This document shows positions 48,489-61,318 of a DNA stretch of 64,000 nucleotides, one piece after another. Each line of letters begins with the position of its first letter. The first letter of the stretch is position 1. The DNA comes from Flagellimonas_B algarum (lineage in GTDB: Bacteria > Bacteroidota > Bacteroidia > Flavobacteriales > Flavobacteriaceae). The translations under genes and the position numbers were made by a program. The notes below the pieces were generated by a model. That model was not told where the DNA came from and did no database searches. It saw nothing but the letters and a program-made list of their open reading frames with translations. The DNA lies in the NCBI RefSeq assembly GCF_040513375.1, contig NZ_JBEVTG010000002.1:558001-622000 (forward strand). The letters run 5' to 3'.

Positions 48489-50141
48489 TCATTGCAAAAG
48501 TTGCTTCGCATGGGCCAAGGCCGAACCGGATAGATTCTTGCCTCCCAACATCTCGGCCAACTCCTCAACCCGGGCCTCGCCGTCCAATTTTTTCATATGG
48601 GTGGTCGTGGTATCGCCAGACTCGATCTTGTACACCTTGAATTGTTGTTTGCCCTTTGAAGCCACTTGGGGTAAGTGGGTAATGGAAAAGACCTGCATCT
48701 GATCCCCCATGTCACGCATGATCTCACCCATACGGTTCGATATTTCTCCGGAAACCCCGGTATCGATTTCATCGAACATCAAGGTAGGTAGCTGTTCATG
48801 CTTGGCCAACAAAGCCTTGATGGCCAACATGATCCGCGATAGTTCGCCTCCCGAAGCTACTTTTCGAAGTGGTCCGAACGGCATGCCTTTATTGGCCGAG
48901 AACAAAAATGAAAGTTCATCCTTTCCATTGGACTTGAACGTTTGCGAAGGATACAATTCGATCTGGAAACTCGCCGATGGCATGCCCAACTGCCCGAGTT
49001 GTCCACCAAGATACCCCATTAAGGAAGGTAGTACCTTTTTCCGCGCTTTATGCAGGCCCGTAGCGGCTGAATCCAATTGGCCTTCCAAACGTTCGACTTC
49101 TTGATGCTGGGCTTGGATCTTCGCTTCGATGTTCTCGCTAAGATCAACTTTTTCAGCCAACTGGTTCTCAATGGCCATGAGTTCTTCGACAGTGGCTACT
49201 TGATGTTTTTTCATCAAATCGTGGAGCAGCTGCAATTTGCCGTTAACCTCCTCCAAACGTTGGGGATTCGCCTCAATACCATCTTCCAATTGCTGCAGCT
49301 CGTTCGCCCAATCACCGAACTCGATGACAACCGATTGCATGCGTTCATCAAGTTCTTGATACCGTTTGCCGAAATTCGCCAAACGTCTTGAAAGTTGTTG
49401 CAAAGCACCCAATAGGTTTAAAATCCCGATTTGCCCATCGTTCAGCAATTGATCGGCTTGGGCATGTTGTTCCTGAAGGTTACCCACATTGTTCAACCGT
49501 TCGTATTCTTCTTCTAAAGTCTCCTGCATCCCGATTGCCAATTGGGTATTGGTCAATTCATTCAACAAAAAGCTATTATAGTCGTGTTCTTTGGTGGCCT
49601 CGGCTTGTTGCGACACCAAGCGTTCCAACTCCTTGCGGGCAGTCTCGTAAGCCGTTCTGACCTTGGCATATGCTTCTAGGGAATCGGTATTGCCGGCCAT
49701 GGCATCGATCACCTTAAACTGGAAGTCATTTTCAGTGAGCTGCAAGGTTTGGTGTTGGGAATGTACATCGACCAAAAATCCGCCCAAACGCGAAAGCACA
49801 TCAAGGGTTACCGGAGTGTCATTGATAAATGCCCTTGATTTACCGGAAGGAAGGATCTCGCGCCGCAGCAAGGTCAATGATTCGAAGTCGAGGTCGTAGT
49901 CTTCAAAAAATGAAGTGATGCCATAATCGTCGATTGAAAAACTAGCTTCGACCACACATTTATTGGTGTTGTCCTTCAAGGCTGAAAGATCGGCGCGTTT
50001 GCCCAAAACCAAGGACAAGGCCCCTAATAAAATCGACTTTCCCGCTCCAGTTTCACCGGTAATGGTCGTAAAACCTGAATCGAAGCTGACATCGATGTCA
50101 TCAATCAGGGCGTAATTCTTTATAACAAGTTGGGTAAGCAA
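48489..50141 (-). CDS. recN: DNA repair protein RecN
   Basis: A 550-residue SMC-like ATPase in double-strand break repair. Walker A GETGAGKSILLGAL, the long coiled-coil middle (about 150-370), and the C-terminal signature and Walker B (LMFDEIDTGVSGE) are all there. It is expressed after DUF4835 in the same direction with a 46-base gap. Confidence 0.96.
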   Translation of the reverse strand: MLTQLVIKNYALIDDIDVSFDSGFTTITGETGAGKSILLGALSLVLGKRADLSALKDNTNKCVVEASFSIDDYGITSFFEDYDLDFESLTLLRREILPSGKSRAFINDTPVTLDVLSRLGGFLVDVHSQHQTLQLTENDFQFKVIDAMAGNTDSLEAYAKVRTAYETARKELERLVSQQAEATKEHDYNSFLLNELTNTQLAIGMQETLEEEYERLNNVGNLQEQHAQADQLLNDGQIGILNLLGALQQLSRRLANFGKRYQELDERMQSVVIEFGDWANELQQLEDGIEANPQRLEEVNGKLQLLHDLMKKHQVATVEELMAIENQLAEKVDLSENIEAKIQAQHQEVERLEGQLDSAATGLHKARKKVLPSLMGYLGGQLGQLGMPSASFQIELYPSQTFKSNGKDELSFLFSANKGMPFGPLRKVASGGELSRIMLAIKALLAKHEQLPTLMFDEIDTGVSGEISNRMGEIMRDMGDQMQVFSITHLPQVASKGKQQFKVYKIESGDTTTTHMKKLDGEARVEELAEMLGGKNLSGSALAHAKQLLQ

Positions 50142-50187
50142 AGTGACTTCTTATTAGAAGCCCAAAGATATACGATATTCAAAACAT

Positions 50188-51078
50188 TCAATAGGTAATC
50201 GCATTCCAAGTACTCGAATAGAAAGGTGCCACTTTGTTCAGGCTTTCTTTCAGCTTTACGATATCGATCTTGGGACCGTCTGAAAAGATGTTCTGGATTT
50301 CTTCCGATTTGGCATCAAAAAACGTCTGGATCAAAAAGGCATTCGGCCTGCGTTTGATCAAGGTTTCAAAAAGTCGCAAGCTGCCGGCGATCACCTGTTT
50401 GCCCGTACTATTGTTATCACCGAGGATATCCAATCCTTTTCTATGGTAATTGTACATGGCCAATCGGTATTCGCGAAAGGTATTCGATAATAAGTTGTCG
50501 ACGAGTTCGAAACGGGTGCGTTCGCCAGTCTCCTGGGCCCATCCCCCGAAATTGCTTCCTTGGGCTTGGGTTACGATATTTTGCGCCAATCTGAAATACT
50601 CGTCACCTCCTTGAAGCGAAAAGGTATCGGCATCAAGCCCGATAAGGATATACACGTAGTACGAAATGACCGCGACCAGGTTCGAATCGAAGGAATTCGG
50701 ATTGTAGACCAAAGGTTCGAATTCTTGATATTGGAAATTAAATGCGTTGTCTTTGTAATTGAACACCGGTGACTCATAACTCGTATTGAATACGGGGCGT
50801 GAAGACTGCACTTGGAGGGTGGCCTCAAAACGGTCCGATTCATAGCTGGTCACCGTAATGAAAAAACGGGCGTTGATCCGTTCGTTTTCGGCAAATACCC
50901 GATTGGTCCATTTGTTCTTGTTGATGAAATCGTTGAGCGATCGTTCGAGGGTCTGGAAAATTTGCTGGTTGGTCTGCCCGATTTGATCGGAATTGACAGT
51001 TACCTCGCTATTCAATTCCTGGGCCCGTGAAAACGAAGCGATCAATAGGGCCAATATGGCGAAACGTACCTTAAGCAT
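50188..51078 (-). CDS. DUF4835 family secreted protein
   Basis: A 296-residue periplasmic protein. Start chosen at MLKVRFAILALL, as an upstream in-frame Met would put a polar stretch before the signal; it overlaps the coaBC 3' end by 8 bases. The signal is cleaved after SFSRA, leaving Gln. The DUF4835 family is confined largely to Bacteroidota, and its gene lies between coaBC and recN in many members of the phylum. No enzymatic motif is visible; alternating beta and helical segments suggest a structural or binding role. Confidence 0.86.
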   Translation of the reverse strand: MLKVRFAILALLIASFSRAQELNSEVTVNSDQIGQTNQQIFQTLERSLNDFINKNKWTNRVFAENERINARFFITVTSYESDRFEATLQVQSSRPVFNTSYESPVFNYKDNAFNFQYQEFEPLVYNPNSFDSNLVAVISYYVYILIGLDADTFSLQGGDEYFRLAQNIVTQAQGSNFGGWAQETGERTRFELVDNLLSNTFREYRLAMYNYHRKGLDILGDNNSTGKQVIAGSLRLFETLIKRRPNAFLIQTFFDAKSEEIQNIFSDGPKIDIVKLKESLNKVAPFYSSTWNAITY

Positions 51079-52279
51079 CCAAACGTTGTATGATTTCTTC
51101 CCAAATATCGGCCGCAACCTCAGCTTTGGTTTTTAGTTCAAACGTTTTCTCGGTCGATTTCTTGTCTATAAAGGTGATTTTATTGGTCGACCCACCGAAG
51201 CCGGCCCCTGCATCACGTAATGAGTTCAACACGATGGCATCAAGGTTCTTTCGTGTGAGCTTGCCTTTGGCATTTTCGAGTTCGTTTTCGGTCTCGAGCG
51301 CGAAGCCGACCAAAAATTGGTCCTTTTTCAATTCGCCCAGCGACTTTAAGATATCTTGGGTGCGCTCCATTTCGATTTGCATGGCACCGTCGGGTTTCTT
51401 TTTGATTTTTTCCTTGGCAACGGTCTTGGGTCGGTAATCGGCTACGGCAGCCGCACTGATGACGATGTCCATCTCTGTATAGACCGCGTGTACGGCTTCG
51501 TACATTTCAGCAGCTGATTCAACACGGGTCAATTCGATGTTCGGATGATGTACCGATAGCGCCGTCGGGCCTGACACCAAGTGCACACGCGCTCCTATTT
51601 CGGCGGCACGCTTGGCCAATTCAAAACCCATGGTTCCTGAAGAACGATTGCCCAAAAACCTCACGGGGTCCAAGGCCTCATAGGTGGGGCCCGCGGTTAT
51701 CAAAACCTGCTTGTTCGACAAGGGTAGGCCCGTAGCCAAATGGTCGTTCAAAAAGGCCATGATATTCTCAGGTTCGGCCATTCGCCCCTCCCCTGAGAGT
51801 CCGCTGGCCAACTCCCCTGATTCTGCCGGTATCATCACATTGCCGAACGACTCCAAAGTTTGCATACTGGTCCGGGTCGATGGATGCTTGTACATGTCCA
51901 GATCCATGGCCGGAGCGAAATACACCGGGCATTTTGCCGAAAGATAGGTGGCCATCAAAAGGTTGTCACAGGTCCCATTCGCCATTTTCGACAAGGTGTT
52001 CGCCGTAGCCGGCGCGACTAAGAACAGGTCGGCCCAAAGTCCGAGTTCCACATGGTTGTTCCAGGATAGGCTTCCATCTTCCTGATTGATGAAATCCATC
52101 AAAACAGGCTGTTTGGAAAGTGTCGAAAGGGTGAGTGGGGAAACGAAAGAGCCGGCACTTTGCGTCATGATGACCTTGACGTTGGCACCGGCTTTGATCA
52201 ATAACCTGACAAGAAAGCTCGTCTTGTAAGCGGCAATCCCCCCGGTGACACCCAAAAGGATATTTTTTCCGCTAAGCAT
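51071..52279 (-). CDS. coaBC: phosphopantothenoylcysteine decarboxylase/synthetase
   Basis: A 402-residue bifunctional enzyme for CoA synthesis. The N-terminal CoaC part (about 1-180) holds ILLGVTGGIAAYK and the VAPATANTLSKMANG region; the CoaB part follows with ITAGPTYEALDPVRFLGNRSSG. It starts one base after the stop of rpoZ and overlaps the DUF4835 gene. The gene order bamD-rpoZ-coaBC-DUF4835-recN is conserved in this group. Confidence 0.96.
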   Translation of the reverse strand: MLSGKNILLGVTGGIAAYKTSFLVRLLIKAGANVKVIMTQSAGSFVSPLTLSTLSKQPVLMDFINQEDGSLSWNNHVELGLWADLFLVAPATANTLSKMANGTCDNLLMATYLSAKCPVYFAPAMDLDMYKHPSTRTSMQTLESFGNVMIPAESGELASGLSGEGRMAEPENIMAFLNDHLATGLPLSNKQVLITAGPTYEALDPVRFLGNRSSGTMGFELAKRAAEIGARVHLVSGPTALSVHHPNIELTRVESAAEMYEAVHAVYTEMDIVISAAAVADYRPKTVAKEKIKKKPDGAMQIEMERTQDILKSLGELKKDQFLVGFALETENELENAKGKLTRKNLDAIVLNSLRDAGAGFGGSTNKITFIDKKSTEKTFELKTKAEVAADIWEEIIQRLDA

Positions 52280-52606
52280 CTAGGCGTCTTTCTCGGTATT
52301 TCTATGGTAGATTTTGTCCTCAAGCCATTCTTGAACGGCCAAAGCATGAGGCTTCGGAAGCTTTTCGTAGAACTTGGAAACTTCAATCTGTTCTTTGTTC
52401 TCGAAAACCTCCTCAAGGCTGTCACTGTAGGTGGCGAATTCCTCCAGTTTCTCCAACAACTCCTTTTTGATTTCGGAATTGATTTGGATCGCCCTTTTGG
52501 AAGCAATGGAAATCGCTTCGTAAATGTTGTCGGTCTTGCTATCGAACTCGTTGCGGTTGTGGGTCACGGTCGATACCGGAGCGTTGGTGTTTTTTAGATC
52601 ATTCAT
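52280..52606 (-). CDS. rpoZ: RNA polymerase omega subunit-like protein
   Basis: A 108-residue protein matching the Bacteroidota RpoZ form. The N-terminal segment contains FDSKTDNIYEAISIASKRAIQIN, corresponding to the conserved omega region that contacts beta prime; the rest is a charged helical tail ending in EDKIYHRNTEKDA. It is longer and more divergent than E. coli omega. The stop is directly next to the coaBC start, and bamD is 14 bases upstream. Confidence 0.86.
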   Translation of the reverse strand: MNDLKNTNAPVSTVTHNRNEFDSKTDNIYEAISIASKRAIQINSEIKKELLEKLEEFATYSDSLEEVFENKEQIEVSKFYEKLPKPHALAVQEWLEDKIYHRNTEKDA

Positions 52607-52620
52607 AAAAACAGGTGTTA

Positions 52621-53442
52621 TTATTTTGAAACTTCTTCTTCCTTGATGTCCAATTCGCGTTTAATGCGTTTGTACAGGTTCGCGGCTTGTCTTGAAAACT
52701 TGGTCTCTGGATACGACTTCATCAAGGCTTGGTAATATTCGTTGGCTTCTTCGTAGCGTTCCTTTTTTCGTTGTTCCGTACTGTTTTGGGCCAAGCTAGC
52801 GGCGGCCTTAGCACGGTAGTAAAAAGCATCTTCGCGAAAACTCGAACCCGGATTGTCGGCAATGAAATTATTCAATGCGGCAATGGCCGAAACCAAAATC
52901 GGAAAGTTGAATTCCCCGATCTTATCGAATTGCTTGGCAATCTCTATCTCCTTCTTTTGCTTCTTCGTGGTCAACTCCTGCGCCATGTCATTGGCTTCGG
53001 CAAACAATTCGGACTCCGGATAGGTATTGATGAAATTCTGTAGTTTACCCAAAGCTTTATTGGTGTCGGTCTGATCAAGGGAGTACCTCGGTGAGAGCAG
53101 GTAGTAGCTTTTGGCCTCTAAGAAAAGGGCGTCTTGCAATTTGTCGCTCTTGGGGTAAGACTTGATAAAACGTTCGAATTGGTATCCTGACAAGTAGTAG
53201 TCCCCCGATTTGAAATACGAATCGGCAAAGAAGAACATCACCCGTTCTCCTTGGGGCTTGCCCACGTAACGTGGTGCGATTTGTTCGAACAGGCGTTTAG
53301 CTCGTTTGTAATCGCCCTCGTTGTAGTATTTCTCGGCCAAATCGTATTTCGCCTTCACATCCTCGTTTTTGAGGACCTTTTGGTACTCGTTACAAGAAAC
53401 TAAAAAGAGCAGGGAAAAAACAATTGCGCCGAACGACCTCAT
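52621..53442 (-). CDS. bamD: outer membrane protein assembly factor BamD
   Basis: A lipoprotein of 273 residues from MRSFGAIVF (LLFLVSC lipobox). The start at 53442 is preferred over the ATG at 53454, because a TAATTTTG -7 element at 53459-53466 would place the transcription start at or after 53454. The TPR repeats (YYNEGDYKRAKRLFEQI, YYLSGYQFERFIKSYPKSDKLQ and others) match BamD of the BAM complex. It heads the operon with rpoZ and coaBC. Confidence 0.9.
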   Translation of the reverse strand: MRSFGAIVFSLLFLVSCNEYQKVLKNEDVKAKYDLAEKYYNEGDYKRAKRLFEQIAPRYVGKPQGERVMFFFADSYFKSGDYYLSGYQFERFIKSYPKSDKLQDALFLEAKSYYLLSPRYSLDQTDTNKALGKLQNFINTYPESELFAEANDMAQELTTKKQKKEIEIAKQFDKIGEFNFPILVSAIAALNNFIADNPGSSFREDAFYYRAKAAASLAQNSTEQRKKERYEEANEYYQALMKSYPETKFSRQAANLYKRIKRELDIKEEEVSK

Positions 53443-53458
53443 TTTCAAAAACATTTTG

Positions 53459-53466
53459 CAAAATTA
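53459..53466 (-). promoter_or_regulatory. -7 element of bamD
   Basis: TAATTTTG on the minus strand (53466 to 53459) fits TAnnTTTG. It lies so close to the upstream ATG that it favours the second Met of bamD as the start. No convincing TTG was found at the usual distance. Confidence 0.4.
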
Positions 53467-53556
53467 GTGATTATCACCGGATTTTAAAAATGTAAATTAA
53501 ATGATAAAACCGCCCCAATCTAGGGCTTGCAGCGAGTTTTAGCTAAGTTTTAACGT

Positions 53557-54456
53557 CTACGCCCCAACTTGCTGTAAGGTGCCAAGAAAACTGCCGATCC
53601 GTTGGGTCAGTTCCTTACTGGCCGCAACCAAGGGCAAGCGCACTTGAAGACCGCCTATACCGAGCTGTGCCAAAAAAGCCTTCACCCCGGCAGGGTTGCC
53701 CTCTTCAAAAGCCAAGTGCATTCCGTTCAATAGTGATTGATGGATGGCATAGGCCGGTTCGGATTCACCCCGCAAGGCGAGATCGATCATGTTCGAAAAG
53801 GCATCGGGCAACGCCTGGCCCAAAACCGAGATGACCCCTGAACCACCTGCCAAAACAGTGGGTAAGGCTGTGAAATCATCTCCTGAAATCACCAAGAACC
53901 CATCGGGCTTATGTTGTAATATCCCATCGATCTGTAGCGAATCGGCGCAGGCTTCCTTGATAGCAACGATATTTTCGAAATCGCGGGCCAACCTTAATGT
54001 CGTTTCGGGTAGCATGTTGCTACCAGTGCGCGAAGGAACGTTATAAAGAATGATCGGTAAAGGTGAATGCAACGACAATTCCCGGAAATGACGGTAAATC
54101 CCCTCCTGTGTCGGTTTGTTATAGCATGGGGATACCGATAAAATGAACTCGTAATCCATGATATCCATGGATTGCAGTTCTTTGACCACAGCGTGGGTAT
54201 TGTTACCCCCTACCCCTACGACCAAGGGCAATCGCCCGGCGTTGACCAGTGAAATCGTCTGCATGACCAAGCGTTTCTCTTCTGCGGTCAGGGTTACGGA
54301 TTCGGCCGTTGTTCCCAAGGCTACCAAATAATCAACGCCACCATCCAGCACATGTTCGACCAAGGCCTGAAGTGCCGACACATCGATCGCGCCATTTGCA
54401 TCGAATGGGGTGACCAAGGCCACTCCTGTTCCTACTAACTTCTGGGTCGTACTCAT
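53557..54456 (-). CDS. dapA: 4-hydroxy-tetrahydrodipicolinate synthase
   Basis: A 299-residue class I aldolase condensing pyruvate with aspartate semialdehyde in lysine and meso-diaminopimelate synthesis. It has GTGVALVTPFD near the start, GTTAES, VVGVGGNNT, YNVPSRTG (Tyr) and the Schiff-base Lys in IVAIKEA. It overlaps the DUF6913 gene by four bases and is transcribed with it. Confidence 0.96.
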   Translation of the reverse strand: MSTTQKLVGTGVALVTPFDANGAIDVSALQALVEHVLDGGVDYLVALGTTAESVTLTAEEKRLVMQTISLVNAGRLPLVVGVGGNNTHAVVKELQSMDIMDYEFILSVSPCYNKPTQEGIYRHFRELSLHSPLPIILYNVPSRTGSNMLPETTLRLARDFENIVAIKEACADSLQIDGILQHKPDGFLVISGDDFTALPTVLAGGSGVISVLGQALPDAFSNMIDLALRGESEPAYAIHQSLLNGMHLAFEEGNPAGVKAFLAQLGIGGLQVRLPLVAASKELTQRIGSFLGTLQQVGA

Positions 54457-54986
54457 ATCTCGTTCAAAATTTTTAAATACTTTTTCAATTCTTGTTTAAA
54501 CGAAGTAAAATCACTGATCGGCATGTTCATGATCAAATCGTTGAACTTGGCGTCAACGGCACCGAAACCGACCTTGATCCTCGCTTTGGTCTTGGCTGTC
54601 AACAAATGCAACAGCAATCGATCTTGGGCGTAGTAACTGATCAATACGTCATATTCACGGCCGGTGAATTCAGCGACATAGCCATTCTCTATCGACCCGT
54701 TCCAACCCAAGTCACGATCGGTATAAAATTGCACGGCAAATGGGGAATTCTTGTCGTGGTTCTTGTGATAACCGATCAATTGGATGGCATTGGGCCGTAG
54801 CGATAGCTCTTGACGCAATTCATAAAAGGCATCCGGCGTCTCGAACTGATCCAAATCGACGATACAGCCCAAGGAATGGATTCCTTTTTTTCCGGTTCTG
54901 GTGTCTCTCGGCTTCGCGAGTTCGTCCTCTAAAAACTTAAGACCCGATTTTACTTTAAATTTATCCTGAATGGCTTTGAATACCAT
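54453..54986 (-). CDS. DUF6913 family protein
   Basis: A 177-residue cytoplasmic protein of the flavobacterial DUF6913 type (SLGCIVDLDQF, RPNAIQLIGYHKNHD, FTGREYDVLISYYAQ). No known function; the position immediately upstream of dapA is conserved in many Bacteroidota. A -7 element TACATTTG at 55012-55005 is on the minus strand. Confidence 0.82.
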   Translation of the reverse strand: MVFKAIQDKFKVKSGLKFLEDELAKPRDTRTGKKGIHSLGCIVDLDQFETPDAFYELRQELSLRPNAIQLIGYHKNHDKNSPFAVQFYTDRDLGWNGSIENGYVAEFTGREYDVLISYYAQDRLLLHLLTAKTKARIKVGFGAVDAKFNDLIMNMPISDFTSFKQELKKYLKILNEI

Positions 54987-55004
54987 ATTAATTGTGCATT
55001 TTTA

Positions 55005-55012
55005 CAAATGTA
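55005..55012 (-). promoter_or_regulatory. -7 element for the DUF6913-dapA pair
   Basis: TACATTTG on the minus strand matches TAnnTTTG; the DUF6913 start is 19 bases downstream. No clear TTG at the usual distance. A 7-bp inverted repeat (ATTAATT...AATTAAT) surrounds it. Confidence 0.4.
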
Positions 55013-55049
55013 ATTAATATCACTCCATTCGAATACGAAGTTAGGCGTC

Positions 55050-55820
55050 ATGGTCTTTTTAAAAAACAAACAAATTGTTTTATTTATAACAATACTCGTT
55101 TTATCCTCCTGTGTGGGTGCCGATAAAAAACAGTTGTCCGAGGTTACGGGTAACCAAATCAGCATTGATTCCACCATTTCGGCAACGGAAAGTATTGATG
55201 CCATGGTCGCTCCGTTTCGAAACCGCATCAATACCATTCTCGACAGTACGTTGGCCTATGCCCCAAAACCCTTGACCAAAGATGATGGGGATTTGAACAG
55301 CAGTATCGGAAACCTCATGGCGGATATCGTAGACATCCAGGCAAGTCCGATATTTGAAGCTAGAACGGGTCATGCCATCGATTTTGTGGTCTTGAACCAC
55401 GGTGGCATTCGGTCCATTGTTTCGAAAGGTAAAGTGAATGCGCGTACCGCCTATCAATTGATGCCCTTTGAAAATTTCATTGAGGTGGCGGAAATGTCTG
55501 GGGACGCCGTATTGGAATTGGTAGGATTTTTATCCCGTTCAAAACGGGCGCACCCTATTTCCGGTATGCAATTGCAACTCCAAGCAGATGGCACGGTGGG
55601 ATCCCTAAAGATCAAAGGGGAGCCCTTGGATCCCAATCGCACCTATTACGTGGCCAGTACGGATTATCTCATTCAAGGTGGCGAACGCATCGGTTTTTTC
55701 AAACAAAAGGATTCCGTGCATGCTACGGATTATCTGTTGCGCAATGCCATGATCGACTATTTCAAGAAAGTGGACACCCTCATCGCCGAAGTTGATGATC
55801 GGTTCATCCAACTGCGTTAA
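55050..55820 (+). CDS. 5'-nucleotidase C-terminal domain lipoprotein
   Basis: A 256-residue lipoprotein (LVLSSC, Cys21). Residues about 60-250 match the substrate-binding C-terminal domain of UshA/5'-nucleotidase proteins: ESIDAMVAPFRNRI, LMADIVDIQA, NHGGIR, ARTAYQLMPFENF and YYVASTDYLIQGGE. The catalytic metallophosphatase domain is absent from this product and is encoded by the next gene, starting one base after the stop. The two probably form one active nucleotidase in the periplasm. Confidence 0.88.
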   Translation: MVFLKNKQIVLFITILVLSSCVGADKKQLSEVTGNQISIDSTISATESIDAMVAPFRNRINTILDSTLAYAPKPLTKDDGDLNSSIGNLMADIVDIQASPIFEARTGHAIDFVVLNHGGIRSIVSKGKVNARTAYQLMPFENFIEVAEMSGDAVLELVGFLSRSKRAHPISGMQLQLQADGTVGSLKIKGEPLDPNRTYYVASTDYLIQGGERIGFFKQKDSVHATDYLLRNAMIDYFKKVDTLIAEVDDRFIQLR

Positions 55821-55821
55821 T

Positions 55822-56736
55822 ATGGAACGAAGACATTTTTTAAAGAAGGCCGCGGCCGGAACCGCATTTTTAGGGGTCAACGGTGTTGCCATGCAAGCGT
55901 GTGCCGGACCTTCGCAGCAACGGATAACCATTTTGCACACCAATGATGTGCACAGCCATATCGATCCTTTTCCGAGCGACCATTCAAGGTTTGCGAATTT
56001 GGGCGGTTTGGCAAGAAGGGCCACATTGGTCGCCAAGATCCGACAAGAAAATCCGAACACCTTATTGCTCGATGCCGGCGACATCTTTCAAGGAACCCCT
56101 TATTTCAATTTCTACGGGGGTGAATTGGAATTCAAGTTGATGAGTAAATTAAAGTACGATGCGGCCACCATCGGAAACCACGATTTCGACAATGGGATCG
56201 ACGGCCTGTTGGCCCAAGTACCCCATGCGACCTTCGATTTGCTCTCGGCGAATTACGATTTTTCAAACACGGTCTTGGACGGTATCGTACACCCCTATAA
56301 GATCTTCATGCGCCAGGGCATCAAGATCGGGGTCTATGGTCTGGGCATTCAACTTTCAGGGCTCGTCCCACAACGATTGAGCAAAGAAACCCGCTATTTG
56401 GACCCTTATGAAATCGCTATCGATACCGAAAAGCATTTGAAAGAATCCGAATCATGTGATCTGGTCATTTGTCTTTCCCATTTAGGTTATGATTACCGAG
56501 GGAACCCCAATAAACCGGATGACGTCACCTTGGCCACCAAAACCGCACATACCGATGTGATTATCGGTGGCCATACCCATACCTTTTTAGAGCGCCCGTC
56601 GGTTCATAGCAACCGTAATGGCGATTCGGTGCTGGTCAATCAAGTTGGTTGTTATGGAATCAATCTGGGCCGCATCGATTTCTTCTTTGAAAATGGCGCC
56701 AAAACCGGTACGGATGCGGTGAAGATCACGGTTTGA
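55822..56736 (+). CDS. 5'-nucleotidase catalytic (metallophosphatase) domain, Tat-type signal
   Basis: A 304-residue calcineurin-type phosphatase. The start at MERRHFLKKAAAG fits a twin-arginine-like signal (ERRHFLKK) with a following hydrophobic stretch and a Cys in the AMQAC lipobox-like position. Metal ligands are visible in HTNDVHSH, LLDAGDIFQG, GNHDFDN, and GGHTHTF. The domain alone lacks a C-terminal substrate domain; the preceding gene supplies it. The order is thus inverted relative to a normal single-chain nucleotidase. Confidence 0.9.
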   Translation: MERRHFLKKAAAGTAFLGVNGVAMQACAGPSQQRITILHTNDVHSHIDPFPSDHSRFANLGGLARRATLVAKIRQENPNTLLLDAGDIFQGTPYFNFYGGELEFKLMSKLKYDAATIGNHDFDNGIDGLLAQVPHATFDLLSANYDFSNTVLDGIVHPYKIFMRQGIKIGVYGLGIQLSGLVPQRLSKETRYLDPYEIAIDTEKHLKESESCDLVICLSHLGYDYRGNPNKPDDVTLATKTAHTDVIIGGHTHTFLERPSVHSNRNGDSVLVNQVGCYGINLGRIDFFFENGAKTGTDAVKITV

Positions 56737-56776
56737 CCATCCAATACATTGTAGCGCTCCGGGCACCGTATTGTCT

Positions 56777-57082
56777 TTATTGAAGTGCGATCATTTCATG
56801 GACCAATAATCGGTGTTCTTCAGCTAAAGAAAGTTTCGGCGTCGATCGCCCTGCCCGTCGATACCAGTAAGCAGCGTTCATGGCATCCCCTTCCTTGCGG
56901 TGCAAGTAGGCATGGATGGCCATCGCCATTGGGCCGACCTCTTGATCGACCAAACGATGGGCGCTTGGCCAATCCGCTTTGGCATCAAACCAAAGCGACT
57001 TTAGTTCCAAAGGCCAATCATGGGGTGGTCGTTCCATACTTAAACTCGTTTCAAAAGCGGAAAAACTGCGTGGAATATCCAT
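56777..57082 (-). CDS. small protein of unknown function
   Basis: A 101-residue cytoplasmic protein: WPLELKSLWFDAKADWPSAH, DQEVGPMAMAIHAYLHRKEGD and NAAYWYRRAGR. The AYLHRxEGDxxNAxYWYRRAGR signature is recognisable in conserved unannotated proteins of several bacterial phyla, and the helical repeats resemble TPR/SEL1-type packing. The function is unknown. It converges on the nucleotidase gene and is divergent from the DUF2306 gene. Confidence 0.75.
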   Translation of the reverse strand: MDIPRSFSAFETSLSMERPPHDWPLELKSLWFDAKADWPSAHRLVDQEVGPMAMAIHAYLHRKEGDAMNAAYWYRRAGRSTPKLSLAEEHRLLVHEMIALQ

Positions 57083-57184
57083 ATGCCAAAATTACGATTC
57101 AGTCATTGATTCCAACAAGTCGGTCTTTGTTTTTGGTGTCGGACCTTGAAGTCCGCTACTTTCATCCCAACAAAACCGCAACTT

Positions 57185-57691
57185 ATGGCTTTTGAACATT
57201 TGATCAGTGATACCACCGGTTTGGTACATACCATCGCTGCTAGTTTGGCCTTGGTGCTCGGCACTTGGGTACTCGCTACCCGAAAAGGTGATAGGCGACA
57301 TAAACAACTTGGCTATGCCTACAGTTTCTCCATGGTCGTTATGTTGGCCACTTCTTTCTTCATGTACAACCTGTTCGGTGGCTTTGGGATCTTCCATGCC
57401 TTTTCCATACTAAGCTCGGTGACGCTATTGGCTGGCATGGTGCCCGTGCTACGAAAACGGCCTAAAGGGTATATCGCCTTGCACTATAACTTTATGTATT
57501 GGTCGGTCGTGGGGCTTTACGGGGCCTTCCTTGCCGAGATCCTGACCCGAATCCCTCCCCTTGTCATCAAAGACCGAACGATTTTGCCAATTTTCTTTGG
57601 TTTGGTCGGGGTGTCGATTTTCATCATGATGGGTTTCGGGGTATATCTTATGAAACGTAAGCGATCGGATTGGTCAAAATTCGAGCACTAA
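57185..57691 (+). CDS. DUF2306-type membrane protein
   Basis: A 168-residue inner-membrane protein with about four to five hydrophobic helices (HTIAASLALVLGTWVLA, YSFSMVVMLATSFFM, FHAFSILSSVTLLAG, YWSVVGLYGAFLAE, LVGVSIFIMMGFGVYL). The motif KGDRRHKQLGYAY between helices fits DUF2306. No function is established. The start is at MAFEHLISD; upstream in-frame codons would overlap the promoter region. Confidence 0.82.
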   Translation: MAFEHLISDTTGLVHTIAASLALVLGTWVLATRKGDRRHKQLGYAYSFSMVVMLATSFFMYNLFGGFGIFHAFSILSSVTLLAGMVPVLRKRPKGYIALHYNFMYWSVVGLYGAFLAEILTRIPPLVIKDRTILPIFFGLVGVSIFIMMGFGVYLMKRKRSDWSKFEH

Positions 57692-57727
57692 GCCGAGAAC
57701 ATCGCAAGATTTTCTAAATTAGGCCAT

Positions 57728-61315
<3,588 letters not shown>

Positions 61316-61318
61316 CGA

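Noticed and set aside
54987..55018. ATTAATT...AATTAAT inverted repeat as an operator
   Set aside because: The arms are pure A/T in an AT-rich divergent promoter and are 18 bases apart, so chance is a sufficient explanation.
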